A stretch of 56,741 nucleotides of DNA from the NCBI RefSeq assembly GCF_007713715.1, contig NZ_VJWX01000001.1:1-56741 (forward strand). Reading direction: 5' to 3'. Both the position numbers and the translations under genes were made by a program. Every line of letters starts with the position of its first letter. The first letter of the stretch is position 1. The notes beneath the pieces were generated by a model. That model was not told the origin of the DNA, did not search any database, and saw nothing but the letters and a program-made list of their open reading frames with translations. Shown in pieces: positions 17,644 through 25,543 of the stretch. This DNA comes from Amycolatopsis rhizosphaerae. Its GTDB lineage: Bacteria > Actinomycetota > Actinomycetes > Mycobacteriales > Pseudonocardiaceae.

Positions 17644-17670
17644 GCAACCTTCCACCGACCGTGCGCGTGC
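17644..17670 (+). promoter_or_regulatory. possible ECF-type promoter
   Basis: GCAACC (17644-17649) is followed after 16 bp by CGTGC (17666-17670). This resembles -35 AACC-type and -10 CGT-type elements used by ECF sigma factors. It lies before a SigE-family gene and could be an autoregulated promoter; the match is short and tentative. Confidence 0.25.
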
Positions 17671-17790
17671 TTCGCAACAAGCATGCCCAGCACTGGCGAT
17701 GTGGGGGAAAGACGTGAGGCGGCGGGAGACGTTACGGTGACTTCGACCGTTCCGGCCATAGCGAGTTGGCCGGTGGGGAGGGGATCACCG

Positions 17791-18285
17791 ATGGAGGGTG
17801 AGCTCGCGGACTTCGAGGAGTTCGTGCAGGCGAGCCTTCCCGGTCTGCTCCGGTACGGGCACGCGCTCACCGGCAATCCCCACGACGCGGCCGATCTCGT
17901 CCAGTCGGTGCTGGAGAAGATCGGCGCCCGGTGGACCCACGTGCAGAGCAAGACCGGGGATCCGCTCGCCTACATCCGCCGGTCGATGGCCAACGCACAC
18001 ATCAGCCGCTGGCGCCGCACCCGCCGGGAGAACCTGGTTGCCGACGTCCCGGAGCCGCCGGTGGTCACCCCGGACGATCCGTTCGAACACGAACCACTGT
18101 GGCAGGCACTACGCGAGTTGCCGCCGAGGCAACGTGCCGTCATCGTGCTGCGTTACTACGAAGGATTGTCCGAAACGGAGATCGCGCGGAGCCTCGGGAT
18201 CAGCCCGGGGACCGTGAAGAGCCAGGCCAGTAAGGCGATGACGTCGTTGCGCATGAAGATCGCCGGAGGGAGGGAAGTGCGGTGA
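17791..18285 (+). CDS. SigE-family ECF sigma factor
   Basis: A 164-residue ECF sigma factor of the actinobacterial SigE family. Region 2 spans about 8-75 (HALTGNPHDAADLVQSVLEK) and the region 4 helix-turn-helix is GLSETEIARSLGISPGTVKS near 128-147. It should direct RNA polymerase to a small regulon. GGGGAGGG at 17775-17782 supports ATG 17791; an in-frame ATG at 17683 would add 36 unconserved residues. The stop overlaps the GTG of the membrane protein downstream, the usual arrangement of sigma and modulator. Confidence 0.9.
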   Translation: MEGELADFEEFVQASLPGLLRYGHALTGNPHDAADLVQSVLEKIGARWTHVQSKTGDPLAYIRRSMANAHISRWRRTRRENLVADVPEPPVVTPDDPFEHEPLWQALRELPPRQRAVIVLRYYEGLSETEIARSLGISPGTVKSQASKAMTSLRMKIAGGREVR

Positions 18286-19115
18286 CCCACGGGGACGACC
18301 TGGAAGGCGAGCTTCGCCGCCTGTTCTCGGACGAGCGGCTGGACCTCCGCCCTCGCGGGAACGCCGCGGCCGCCGTGGTCGCCGGCGCCCGCCGGGTGCG
18401 GCGCCGCCGCGCGCTGACGACGGCGACCAGCGGGGTCCTCGCGGCCATCCTGCTGGTCGGGGCGGTGCTGTATTTCGGGGCGCCAAGCGGCGGCGGGCAG
18501 CAGCAGGTCGCCGCGCCCCCGCTGGAACAGAGCGCGGGCGAACCGGCCTACACCTATCCGCCACCGCCGGTCCCGATCGGCGCCCCCGCCCGCGGTCCAC
18601 TGGACGAGGACACCACCGGTGGTCCCGAGCAGGTCCCGCCCGCATCTCCCGTGACGCGGCCCGCCACCTCCGCGCCGCCCGGCACGGCCACCACGGCACC
18701 CCGCATGTCGGGGGTGCCGCTGAGCGCGATCACCGTGCTCGGGCCGGAGGGCTACGGTGCGCTGCGGCTCGGCATGTCCTTCGACGAGGCGAAGGCCACC
18801 GGACAACTCGCCGCCGCCGACGCCCCGTCCGCCGCCTGCACCCGCTACCCCCTGCGGGAGGGTGCGGCCGCGGTCGGCTCGGTGCTCATCTCCCCGAAGA
18901 CGGGCATCGTGGGCTTCGACGCCACCGGCGCCCGCACGCCCGAGTCGGTGCACGTCGGCTCGACGGTGGAACAACTCGCCGCCGCCTATCCGGATCTGGT
19001 CAGGACCCCCGACGGGTTCGCCGCCCCCGCAGGCCGGGGCGCGACCTACCAGTTCACCATCGACGACCACGACCAGGTCTCCGCGCTACGGCTCGCGGCC
19101 TCAACCGGCTGTTGA
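18282..19115 (+). CDS. single-pass membrane protein, probable sigma-factor partner
   Basis: A 277-residue protein. A short cytoplasmic N-terminus (about 45 residues, ending in RRVRRRR) precedes one membrane helix near 46-66, a Pro/Thr-rich linker and a C-terminal extracytoplasmic domain of about 130 residues with several conserved-looking cysteines and glycines (GYGALRLGMSFDEAKATG). Coupling to a SigE-family sigma gene by a GTGA overlap suggests an anti-sigma or sensor role, but no zinc-finger motif is present. This is a context inference. Confidence 0.78.
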   Translation: MTHGDDLEGELRRLFSDERLDLRPRGNAAAAVVAGARRVRRRRALTTATSGVLAAILLVGAVLYFGAPSGGGQQQVAAPPLEQSAGEPAYTYPPPPVPIGAPARGPLDEDTTGGPEQVPPASPVTRPATSAPPGTATTAPRMSGVPLSAITVLGPEGYGALRLGMSFDEAKATGQLAAADAPSAACTRYPLREGAAAVGSVLISPKTGIVGFDATGARTPESVHVGSTVEQLAAAYPDLVRTPDGFAAPAGRGATYQFTIDDHDQVSALRLAASTGC

Positions 19116-19134
19116 GCGCCGTGAGGGGCCGCCG

Positions 19135-19195
19135 GATTGCCGTGAGAGGTCCCCTCACGGTCGTATCGACTGTGAAGGGACCTCTCACGGCAATC
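19135..19195. repeat. CCGTGAG/CTCACGG palindrome, copy 1
   Basis: GATTGCCGTGAGAGGTCCC (19135-19153) pairs perfectly with 19177-19195 to give a 19-bp stem. A nested shorter hairpin uses CCGTGAG (19140-19146) and CTCACGG (19154-19160), and another GCCGTGAGG lies just upstream at 19118. It sits between two convergent genes and could terminate both, although no T-run follows. Related palindromes occur at 24154 and 47673. Confidence 0.75.
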
Positions 19196-19215
19196 GTTGA
19201 GGCCGGACGTGGGAC

Positions 19216-20427
19216 TTACGGGTTCTCCAGGGAATCGCGGAGGACGGGGCAGGACATGCACCTCGGGCCGCCCCGGCCGGAGCCGAGTTCGGAGCCCGCG
19301 ATCGCCAGGACCTCGATCCCGGCGTCCTCGAGCCGGGCGTTGGTCTCCACGTTGCGTTCGTAGCCGACCACGACACCCGGCGCCAGCGCGAGGGTGTTGT
19401 TCCCGTCGTCCCACTGCTCCCGCTCGGCGGTCACCGGGTCCAGGCCGGTGTCGATCACCCGCAGCTTTTCGACGCCCATCGCTTCGGCCGCCGCCTGCAG
19501 GAAGGGCTCGGGACCGTCGACCCGCAGGGAGCCGTCGTGGCTGGGCCGCAGCGTGTACGCCACCAGCGAATCCCGGGCCAGCGGGTACATCACGAAGGCG
19601 TCGCGGTCCACCATGGTGCACACGGTGTCCAGGTGCATCGTCGCGCGGGCCTGCGCGATGGGCACCGCGAGCACGGTGTGCACGAGGTGGTCGGCGAACA
19701 CCGAGCGCGCCAGCGACTCCGCCCCGGCGGGGCTCGTCCGCTCGCCGATGCCGACCGCGAGTACTCCGGGCGCCAGCAGCATCACGTCGCCGCCCTCCAC
19801 GGGCGCCGAGTGGGCGCCGTACGCCCGGGCCGCGTGCCGGAAGCGGGGGTGGTAGGCGTAGATGAGGTCCAGCAGCGCCGTTTCCCGGCGCCGGGCGGGC
19901 ATCGCCAGCGACGAGATGGCGACCCGGTCCCCGATCCAGACCGACGAGTCGCGCGTGAACAGCAGGTTCGGCAGCGGGTCGACCGCGAAGTCGTGCGGGT
20001 GGTGCATCTTCCGGACCAGCGAGGCGCCTTCGGCGGCGGGCAGTTCCTCGAAGGTGACCCCGGAGATCAGCACGTGTGCGAGGGTGGCCGCGTCGACCCC
20101 GGAAAGGTGCGAGCTCAGCGAGTCGGCGAGATTGTCGCCCAGCCTCCGCCCGTCCACCGCCGCCCGGATTCCGGCGGCATGCGCCCGGGAATCCGCCAGC
20201 GCGGTGGTCAGCACTTCGGTCAGCAGCAGCACTTCGACGCCGCGGCTCCGCAGGACCTCGGCGAAGGAGTCGTGCTCCTGCTGCGCCCGGTCCACCCAGG
20301 GAATCGAATCGAACAGTAGTTGGTCGTTGTTGCGGGGCGTGAGCCTTTTGAGCTCTTCACCCGGCCGGTGGAGCAGCACGGTACGCAGTGGTCCGACTTC
20401 GCTGTCCACCCTCGGTCGGCTGGTCAT
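19216..20427 (-). CDS. arcA: arginine deiminase
   Basis: A 403-residue arginine deiminase, hydrolysing arginine to citrulline and ammonia. All family signatures are present: FTRDSS near 158-163, [15 protein letters not shown] and the C-terminal nucleophile about C390 in [10 protein letters not shown]. No carbamate kinase, ornithine transcarbamylase or antiporter gene adjoins, so a role as a complete ATP-yielding arginine pathway is not supported locally; acid or nitrogen metabolism is possible. The ATG start begins [20 protein letters not shown], the canonical opening. Confidence 0.93.
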   Translation of the reverse strand: MTSRPRVDSEVGPLRTVLLHRPGEELKRLTPRNNDQLLFDSIPWVDRAQQEHDSFAEVLRSRGVEVLLLTEVLTTALADSRAHAAGIRAAVDGRRLGDNLADSLSSHLSGVDAATLAHVLISGVTFEELPAAEGASLVRKMHHPHDFAVDPLPNLLFTRDSSVWIGDRVAISSLAMPARRRETALLDLIYAYHPRFRHAARAYGAHSAPVEGGDVMLLAPGVLAVGIGERTSPAGAESLARSVFADHLVHTVLAVPIAQARATMHLDTVCTMVDRDAFVMYPLARDSLVAYTLRPSHDGSLRVDGPEPFLQAAAEAMGVEKLRVIDTGLDPVTAEREQWDDGNNTLALAPGVVVGYERNVETNARLEDAGIEVLAIAGSELGSGRGGPRCMSCPVLRDSLENP

Positions 20428-20436
20428 GGCCGCAGC

Positions 20437-21243
20437 CTACGGCAGCCAGGACAGGTGGCCCTTCAACAACGAATAGCCCACGAAGGACACCACGTCGAGC
20501 AGGGTGTGCGCGAGGACTAGTGGCCACAGCCGGTTGGTCCGCTGCCATACCCGGCCGAACACCAGGCCCATCACCAGATTCCCCACGAAACCGCCGAAGC
20601 CCTGGTAGAGGTGGTAGCTCCCGCGGAGCACGGCGGCCGCCAGCAGCGAGCGGTTCTCGCGGACCGCGAGCTGCCGCAGCCGGGTCAGCAGGTAGCCGAT
20701 GACGAGCATTTCCTCGGCGAAGGCGTTGCCGAAGGCCGAACAGGTCAGCGCGATGGGCCGCCACCACGTGTCGCCCAGCGTCGAGGGCACGACCGCGAGG
20801 TTGAAGCCGAGCTTCCAGCCGGTGTAGTACAGCGCCAGACCGGGGATGCCGATCAACGCGGCCAGCCCGGCGCCGCCGAGCACGTCGCGCCCGCGCCACG
20901 ACAGGCCCACCGAGCGGAGCCGGATCCCGGCGCGGACCAGCAGGTATGCGCCGAGTGCGCCCCAGCCCACCAGTTGCAGGGCGCCGAGTAGTTGCGCGAG
21001 CAGGTCGAGCAGATCGGCCGCGGCCCTCGGCACGTTCAGCGCGACCTGCTGTTTGTTCAACGGAGCCGGTTTGAGCAGCGAGTCGAGCAGCGAGAGCAGG
21101 CTGCGGGCACCGGACATGCCCAGCGTGATACCGAAGACGATCAGCAGCTCGATCTTGATCAGCCGTCGTTCGGACTCGTCACCGATCGCCTCGGGTGTCC
21201 CCGGCCGGTCGGGGCGCAGCCAGTCACGGGCAACGGAGGTCAC
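20437..21243 (-). CDS. CPBP-family intramembrane metalloprotease
   Basis: A 268-residue multi-helix membrane protein with the CPBP (Abi/CAAX protease) motifs in order: AFAEEMLVIGYLL carrying the paired glutamates, then SYHLYQGFGGFVGNLVMGLVFG, and a final HTLLD. The usual EExxxR arginine is replaced (EEMLVIG), so activity is not certain. Family members cleave membrane substrates or act as immunity factors. A GTG start at 21243 lies just upstream of the divergent PPOX gene. Confidence 0.85.
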   Translation of the reverse strand: MTSVARDWLRPDRPGTPEAIGDESERRLIKIELLIVFGITLGMSGARSLLSLLDSLLKPAPLNKQQVALNVPRAAADLLDLLAQLLGALQLVGWGALGAYLLVRAGIRLRSVGLSWRGRDVLGGAGLAALIGIPGLALYYTGWKLGFNLAVVPSTLGDTWWRPIALTCSAFGNAFAEEMLVIGYLLTRLRQLAVRENRSLLAAAVLRGSYHLYQGFGGFVGNLVMGLVFGRVWQRTNRLWPLVLAHTLLDVVSFVGYSLLKGHLSWLP

Positions 21244-21267
21244 GCGCGCACGCTACCTTCTTGATTC

Positions 21268-21729
21268 ATGGCACCGAAAATAGCGACCGCGGACCGGGTG
21301 GGGCGTGAAGAACTGCTGGAGTTCCTGCGTCCCCGGCACCGCGCGATCCTGATGACCACCCGGGCCGACGGGCGGCCGCAGCTGTCCCCGGTGACCGCCG
21401 GGATCGACCCCGAGGGCCGGTTCGTGGTGTCCACGTATCCGAGCCGGGCGAAGGTGGCCAACGTCCGCCGCGAACCGCGCGTGTCGGCCTGCGTGCTGTC
21501 CGACGAATGGAACGGCGCGTGGGTGCAGATCGACGGCCGGGCCGAGGTGCTCGACCTGCCGGAGGCGCTGGAGCCGCTGGTCGAGTACTACCGGTGCATC
21601 TCCGGCGAGCACCCGGACTGGGACGAGTACCGCGCGGCGATGCGACGTCAGGGCAAGTCCCTGATCCGGGTGACCATCGAATCCTGGGGCCCGATCGCCA
21701 CCGGTGGTTTCCCGCCGGGCGTGGCCTGA
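21268..21729 (+). CDS. PPOX-class F420-dependent flavin-reductase-fold protein
   Basis: A 153-residue split-barrel protein of the PPOX/flavin-reductase family. ILMTTRADGRPQLSPV near residues 27-42 and VVSTYPSRAKVANVRREPRVS are typical of the F420-dependent actinobacterial group. It probably uses reduced F420, or binds F420 or biliverdin-like ligands; the substrate is unknown. TACCTT at 21254-21259 lies eight bases before the ATG, so the gene may be leaderless. Confidence 0.85.
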   Translation: MAPKIATADRVGREELLEFLRPRHRAILMTTRADGRPQLSPVTAGIDPEGRFVVSTYPSRAKVANVRREPRVSACVLSDEWNGAWVQIDGRAEVLDLPEALEPLVEYYRCISGEHPDWDEYRAAMRRQGKSLIRVTIESWGPIATGGFPPGVA

Positions 21730-21732
21730 CCG

Positions 21733-22485
21733 CTACCCCTGGCGCTGGGCGGCGAGGAACGGGCAGCCGACCAGGCGCCGCAGTTCCACGGCGAGCTGAG
21801 GCGGGTCGGACACCGGTCGCGAGAACGCGAGGCGCACGTCGTGGTCACCCGAGTCGGTCTCGACCCGCAGCCGCAGGCCGAACTGGTCCAGCCCGAGCGG
21901 CCGGATCAGGCCGCCGCGCAGTTCTGCCGGGAGGTGCCGGGCGAGTTGCCCGACCACGTCCGGGTGCCGGTGTTCCAGATGGCGCAGCCAGTCGCTCTCC
22001 TGGCGATGGAACGGGTCGGGTTCGGCGGCGCTGAACGCCTGGGGCAGCAGGGAGTGGGTTCCCTCGGCATCGGCCAGGACGAGCGAGGCCGGGGTGAGCC
22101 GCAGCATCGCCATCCCGTGGCCGAGGTCCAGCAGGCGGGGGTCCGGCCGCTGTTCGGCGATGACCAGTGCCTCCGCCCTGGCTTCGGTTTCGTCGAGGAG
22201 GTCCAGCCAGCCGGTGATCCACAGCAGTCCGCGCACCGGCTCGCGGAGTTCGACCGGGGCGAGGTCGGTCAGTTCGACGACGGTCGCGCCGGACGGGAGC
22301 GGGTGGTCCTCGGGGAGCAGGATGCTCACGCTTCCGTTCGCGTGCACGTGGTGCAGTTCCGGCCGGACCCGCTCGCCGGGCAGCCCGGTCGGCAGCACCA
22401 CGGCCGGGTAGTGCCGGGCGGCGATCGTCCTGGCCCGTGCGGCGGGGCTCGGCGTGGGGGGACGGCGGGTGAAGGTCGCGGACAC
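21733..22485 (-). CDS. DUF2470 protein, probably iron or heme related
   Basis: A 250-residue soluble protein. The C-terminal part (HRQESDWLRHLEHRHPDVV and following) matches the DUF2470 domain, found alone or at the C-terminus of HugZ-type heme oxygenases. The N-terminal part resembles the split-barrel half of such proteins in length. GTG 22485 follows AGGAGG at 22492-22498. An iron box directly upstream suggests expression under iron starvation, consistent with heme or siderophore metabolism. It converges on the PPOX gene with a three-base gap. Confidence 0.8.
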   Translation of the reverse strand: MSATFTRRPPTPSPAARARTIAARHYPAVVLPTGLPGERVRPELHHVHANGSVSILLPEDHPLPSGATVVELTDLAPVELREPVRGLLWITGWLDLLDETEARAEALVIAEQRPDPRLLDLGHGMAMLRLTPASLVLADAEGTHSLLPQAFSAAEPDPFHRQESDWLRHLEHRHPDVVGQLARHLPAELRGGLIRPLGLDQFGLRLRVETDSGDHDVRLAFSRPVSDPPQLAVELRRLVGCPFLAAQRQG

Positions 22486-22499
22486 GGACCACCTCCTAC

Positions 22500-22518
22500 T
22501 AAGGCAAGCCTAACTTGC
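22500..22518 (-). promoter_or_regulatory. DtxR/IdeR-type iron box
   Basis: On the minus strand GCAAGTTAGGCTTGCCTTA matches the 19-bp DtxR/IdeR consensus TTAGGTTAGGCTAACCTAA at 12 positions, including the core GTTAGGCT. It lies 14 bp before the DUF2470 start and overlaps the ribosome-site region, where a bound repressor would block expression when iron is plentiful. Confidence 0.65.
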
Positions 22519-22639
22519 CGACCCGAAAAGGGAAAGCAGTCACACTGGCGTGTCCGCGCGGACCGGTTTGACACGGCCCTCGGGTCGTTCGGTCTCCTCG
22601 TGGGATGTCCGCCCTGCGGACCCGTTTGTCCGGCTGCCG

Positions 22640-22645
22640 TACGCT
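22640..22645 (+). promoter_or_regulatory. candidate leaderless -10 (TACGCT)
   Basis: TACGCT ends six bases before GTG 22652, matching a TANNNT element placed for transcription to start at the start codon. No ribosome site is visible before this GTG. Confidence 0.45.
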
Positions 22646-22651
22646 ACTAGC

Positions 22652-23527
22652 GTGTCCCTTGTGTCAAGCGCTGTGGAACTCACGCCCCCGGGGCCCCGTG
22701 GAATTCCTCCCCTGTTCGCGCGGCTCGTCGACGACTCGGCGCTGTTCCCCCCGAGGACCGCGACCATGCCGGAAGCGCTGCGAGAGCACTTCGAAACGAG
22801 GGCCGGTGAGCGCTCGGGACTACTGGGGGTCTTCCTCTGCCAGGCGTCCCGGCTGCCCGAGCTCATCACCGAGCTCATCAAGGTGAAGCCCAAGCAGCCG
22901 CTACCGCTGTCGCTCATCATCGACACCGGCCTCGGCGGGGTACCCAAGGCGATCTCGATCGTGGAGTCCCGCAGCGAACTGCTCTCCCTGCGCATGGTGG
23001 AGATGCCCGCACCCTCCGATGTGGACGAGGTGTGGCTCGAGCGGGTGTCGGAGTTCGTGCCCGAGGACGTGATCAGGGTGGTCGAACCGCGGCGCGGGGT
23101 CGGCTGGCTCGACGGCGTGCGCAAGGTGATCGAGCACGGCAGCTGGCCCAAGATCCGCTGCGGCGGGCTGTCCAGCGAGAACTTCCCCAGCGTGGACGAG
23201 GTGGCCGACTTCCTGTCCGTGGTCGGCTCGTTCACCGGCGCCTCCTTCAAGGCGACGAACAGCCTGCACCGCGCGGTACGGCACGAAGCGCCGGACACCG
23301 GCATCGTGCACCACGGTTTCCTCAACCTGCTCGTCGCCGTCGGGCGCTGCCTCTCCGGCGGCGACGTGCGTGACGCGCTGTCCTCCACCGACGGTGAAGG
23401 GCTGGCCGAGGAGGCGCGCGGGCTGTCCGAGCCGGCCGCGAAGGCGGTGCGTGCCCTGTTCGCCTCGTACGCCTCGGCCACCTTCGCCGAGCCCGTCGCC
23501 GATCTCGAGGCCCTCGACCTGTTGTGA
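22652..23527 (+). CDS. uncharacterised protein coupled to IclR-type gene
   Basis: A 291-residue soluble protein with an opening typical of an actinobacterial family of unknown function (PPLFARLVDDSALFPP near residues 15-30). Alternating hydrophobic strands and helices (LSLIIDTGLGG, IRCGGLSSENFPS) suggest a TIM-barrel-like fold, but no catalytic motif is recognised. GTG 22652 is preferred since it starts the conserved region and follows a -10 element at leaderless distance. Its stop overlaps the start of the IclR-like gene (GTGA), so the regulator probably responds to something connected with this protein. Confidence 0.78.
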   Translation: MSLVSSAVELTPPGPRGIPPLFARLVDDSALFPPRTATMPEALREHFETRAGERSGLLGVFLCQASRLPELITELIKVKPKQPLPLSLIIDTGLGGVPKAISIVESRSELLSLRMVEMPAPSDVDEVWLERVSEFVPEDVIRVVEPRRGVGWLDGVRKVIEHGSWPKIRCGGLSSENFPSVDEVADFLSVVGSFTGASFKATNSLHRAVRHEAPDTGIVHHGFLNLLVAVGRCLSGGDVRDALSSTDGEGLAEEARGLSEPAAKAVRALFASYASATFAEPVADLEALDLL

Positions 23528-24153
23528 CCGCCGAGGGCGCGCTGACCCTGGACCGCGGCCTGGCCCTGCTGCAGGCGGTGGCGGACGCGGGCGGCGACGC
23601 CGCGACCATTTCGGAGCTGGCCGCGACCATCGGGGCGAGCCGCGCGGCGGTGTACCGGCTGCTGGTTCCGTTGTCGGCGCGTGGACTGGTGCGGCGCGAC
23701 GGCAACAAGGTACGGCTGTCGGTGGGGGTGCTGCGGCTGGCGGGCCAGGTGCTGCCGCAACTGCGGGAGGCGGCGCGCCCGGTGCTGCGGGCACTGGCGG
23801 AGAAGGCGGAGGCCACCGCCCACCTGTCCGTCGCCGAGGGCGACCACGTGGCGGCGGTGGTGGTGGTCGAACCGTCCTCGGCCGATGTCCACGTGGCCTA
23901 CCGGGTCGGCATCCGGCAGCCGATCGGGGCGGGAGCCGTGGGCAAGGCGCTGTCGCTGAAGCAGGAGGGCCGCGGCTGGGTCACTTCGTCCGGTGACGTG
24001 GCGCGAGGGGTCGTCTCGGTCGCCGCACCGGTGCGGGGCGTGCCGGCGCTGAAGGCGAGCGTGGGCGTGCTGTCGCTGGGGCCGGTGCGGGCGGAGGTGA
24101 CCGGTCCGCAGGTGGTGGCGGCGGCGATCGCGCTCACCGGGGCACTGAAGTGA
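23524..24153 (+). CDS. IclR-family transcriptional regulator (short)
   Basis: A 209-residue regulator. The winged helix-turn-helix occupies about residues 10-65 (TISELAATIGASRAAVYRLLVPLSARGLV), followed by an IclR-like effector domain (HLSVAEGDHVAAVVVVEP and VGIRQPIGAGAVGKAL). It is shorter than typical IclR proteins (about 250), with the loss in the effector domain's C-terminal half. Coupled translation with the upstream unknown gene implies joint control of one pathway. A palindromic element follows the stop. Confidence 0.85.
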   Translation: MTAEGALTLDRGLALLQAVADAGGDAATISELAATIGASRAAVYRLLVPLSARGLVRRDGNKVRLSVGVLRLAGQVLPQLREAARPVLRALAEKAEATAHLSVAEGDHVAAVVVVEPSSADVHVAYRVGIRQPIGAGAVGKALSLKQEGRGWVTSSGDVARGVVSVAAPVRGVPALKASVGVLSLGPVRAEVTGPQVVAAAIALTGALK

Positions 24154-24180
24154 ACGCCGTGAGGGCCTTCCTCACGGCGT
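24154..24180. repeat. CCGTGAG/CTCACGG palindrome, copy 2
   Basis: ACGCCGTGAGG (24154-24164) and CCTCACGGCGT (24170-24180) form an 11-bp perfect stem with a 5-nt loop directly between the convergent IclR-like and TetR-like genes. It belongs to the same sequence family as the element at 19135 and may act as a bidirectional terminator. Confidence 0.75.
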
Positions 24181-24186
24181 GTCGGG

Positions 24187-24723
24187 TCAGTTGACGAGGG
24201 CGATGAGGGTCCGGGTGGCGTTCTGCAGGGGCCCGGCCGACTGCCGGGCGCGAGCCAGCAGCAGCGCGCCTTCCACGGTGACGACGATGTGTTCGGCCAG
24301 TCGCGCGGCCTCCTCGGCCTCGCGACCGTGCTTTTCCAGGTATTCGGCCAGGGTCCGGGTCCACCGTTCGAACACCCCTTCGGCGGCGGCCCGGATCGGC
24401 TCGGATTCCGAAGCCATTTCCAGCGTCACCGTCGCGATGGGGCATCCCTGGCGGTACTCGGAGCCGGCGAGCATCTGCTCGTGCAGGGCGATGTAGTTCT
24501 CCACCAGGTATGCCGGGGTCTCGGCGTGCACGGCGAGTTCGCGCAGCGCTTCGGCCACGTACTCGCCCGCGGTGGTCAGCGCCTCGACGGCGAGTTCTTC
24601 CTTGCCGGGGAATCCTCCCTCCTCGACGAGTTCGGCGAGGCCGGCGGCCGCATAGCCGCGCTCCTGGAACAGGCGGCCGGCGAGGCGGACCGCTCTGGCT
24701 GAGGCGTCGGGGGAAACGTCCAT
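24187..24723 (-). CDS. TetR-family protein with shortened DNA-binding helix
   Basis: A 178-residue TetR-like protein of the LmrA/YxaF type. The ligand domain is intact (GCPIATVTLEMASESEPIRAAAE and AEHIVVTVEGALLLARA). In the N-terminal domain, LFQERGYAAAGLAELVEEGG runs directly into FPGKEELAVEAL. Relatives have about nine more residues between these segments (of the kind APRGSLYHHFPGGKEEL) that form the recognition helix. The deletion is in frame, so the product may bind ligand and dimerise without binding DNA in the usual way. The target gene is not evident. Confidence 0.82.
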   Translation of the reverse strand: MDVSPDASARAVRLAGRLFQERGYAAAGLAELVEEGGFPGKEELAVEALTTAGEYVAEALRELAVHAETPAYLVENYIALHEQMLAGSEYRQGCPIATVTLEMASESEPIRAAAEGVFERWTRTLAEYLEKHGREAEEAARLAEHIVVTVEGALLLARARQSAGPLQNATRTLIALVN

Positions 24724-24800
24724 CGTGCCATCCTAGAGATCATGATCACCCGCCGGGATGAGTACTTCCCGCGGCCGCGCGAACCACTCCCGAACAGGCT

Positions 24801-25409
24801 CTAGGCGGTTACGGCCTGCCAAGTCGCTATCACGGTGAGCCCGGCGAAGACGAAACCGGCGAAGCGCTGCAGCTTCTTCGGGTGGATGCGGTTGCGGACC
24901 TTCCGGCCGAGGAGCACCGCGATCCCGGCGACGGCGATCAGGGCGAGGAAGGCGCCGAGGCCGACCGTGAACGGCGCGCCGTAGCGCGCGGCGAGCGCGG
25001 CGGTGGCCAGTTGCGAGGCGTCACCCCATTCGGCGGCGAACAGCACGCCGAACGAGGTGAGCGCCGCGCGGGCGAAGCTCACCGGTCCGGGCCCGGAGCG
25101 GGCGGCGTCTTCCTCGCCGTCGCTGTCCGCGGAAAAACCCTCCCGCAGCAACAGGAAGGCGCCGAGCCCGAATAGCGCGGCGACCACGGTGGCCACCAGT
25201 GCGTCCGGCAGGAAGGTCAGGGCGTGGCCGAACGCGACCGCGATCGCCGATTGCACGGCGAACGCGACGGCCACGCCGGCGAAGACCGGCCAGGCACGGA
25301 ACCGAGTGGTCAGCACGAGCGTGGCGACCAGCGTCTTGTCCGGCAGCTCGACCGCGAGGACCAGCAGGAACGTACTGGCCAGCGTGAGCAGCGCGGTGGA
25401 CAACCCCAT
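24801..25409 (-). CDS. TMEM165/GDT1-family cation transporter
   Basis: A 202-residue UPF0016 membrane protein with two copies of the family motif E-x-G/P-D-[KR/A]-[TS]: ELPDKT near residues 20-25 and EWGDASQ near 125-131. These acidic motifs form the ion path. Bacterial relatives (MneA/Mnx) export Mn2+, while eukaryotic ones exchange Ca2+/Mn2+ for H+. About six helices are visible around a charged central loop (DSDGEEDAARSG). ATG 25409 follows AAAGGGGG, which can be masked by an upstream complement, suggesting control in the leader. Confidence 0.88.
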   Translation of the reverse strand: MGLSTALLTLASTFLLVLAVELPDKTLVATLVLTTRFRAWPVFAGVAVAFAVQSAIAVAFGHALTFLPDALVATVVAALFGLGAFLLLREGFSADSDGEEDAARSGPGPVSFARAALTSFGVLFAAEWGDASQLATAALAARYGAPFTVGLGAFLALIAVAGIAVLLGRKVRNRIHPKKLQRFAGFVFAGLTVIATWQAVTA

Positions 25410-25415
25410 TTCCGC

Positions 25416-25441
25416 CCCCTTTCACTGCAACGATAAAGGGG
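25416..25441 (-). promoter_or_regulatory. hairpin masking the ribosome site of the GDT1 gene
   Basis: In the minus-strand transcript CCCCTTT pairs with AAAGGGG across a 12-nt loop, and the 3' arm is the Shine-Dalgarno sequence itself, six bases before the ATG. Such a stem would block translation unless opened. It ends a leader of about 80 nt and is reminiscent in logic, not in recognised sequence, of Mn2+ riboswitches before this gene family. Confidence 0.5.
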
Positions 25442-25495
25442 AATGCCGGAAAATGCCAGTGGGCCGGAATCACGAATCGCCGGTTTTGGCGCGGT

Positions 25496-25501
25496 GTTAT
25501 A
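25496..25501 (-). promoter_or_regulatory. candidate -10 of the GDT1 gene
   Basis: TATAAC on the minus strand, preceded by GG, is the best -10 upstream of the GDT1 gene and predicts a leader of about 80 nt. A perfect palindrome TTTCGGTTCGCCGAAA lies just upstream, where a -35 or operator would be. No convincing -35 hexamer is visible. Confidence 0.4.
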
Positions 25502-25543
25502 CCTGTTTTCGGCGAACCGAAACCAATTCTTTCGGCCGCCTCG

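Noticed and set aside
19216-20427. Arginine deiminase as part of a catabolic arc operon
   Set aside because: Neither neighbour is an arginine-pathway gene; the upstream gene is a CPBP protease.
24780-24800. Short GAACAGGCTCTA text resembling the 41015 region as a dispersed repeat
   Set aside because: The similarity is about ten bases and without symmetric structure; likely chance.
25410-25543. Canonical yybP-ykoY Mn2+ riboswitch before the GDT1 gene
   Set aside because: The conserved aptamer segments could not be matched by eye; only the SD-masking stem is supported.
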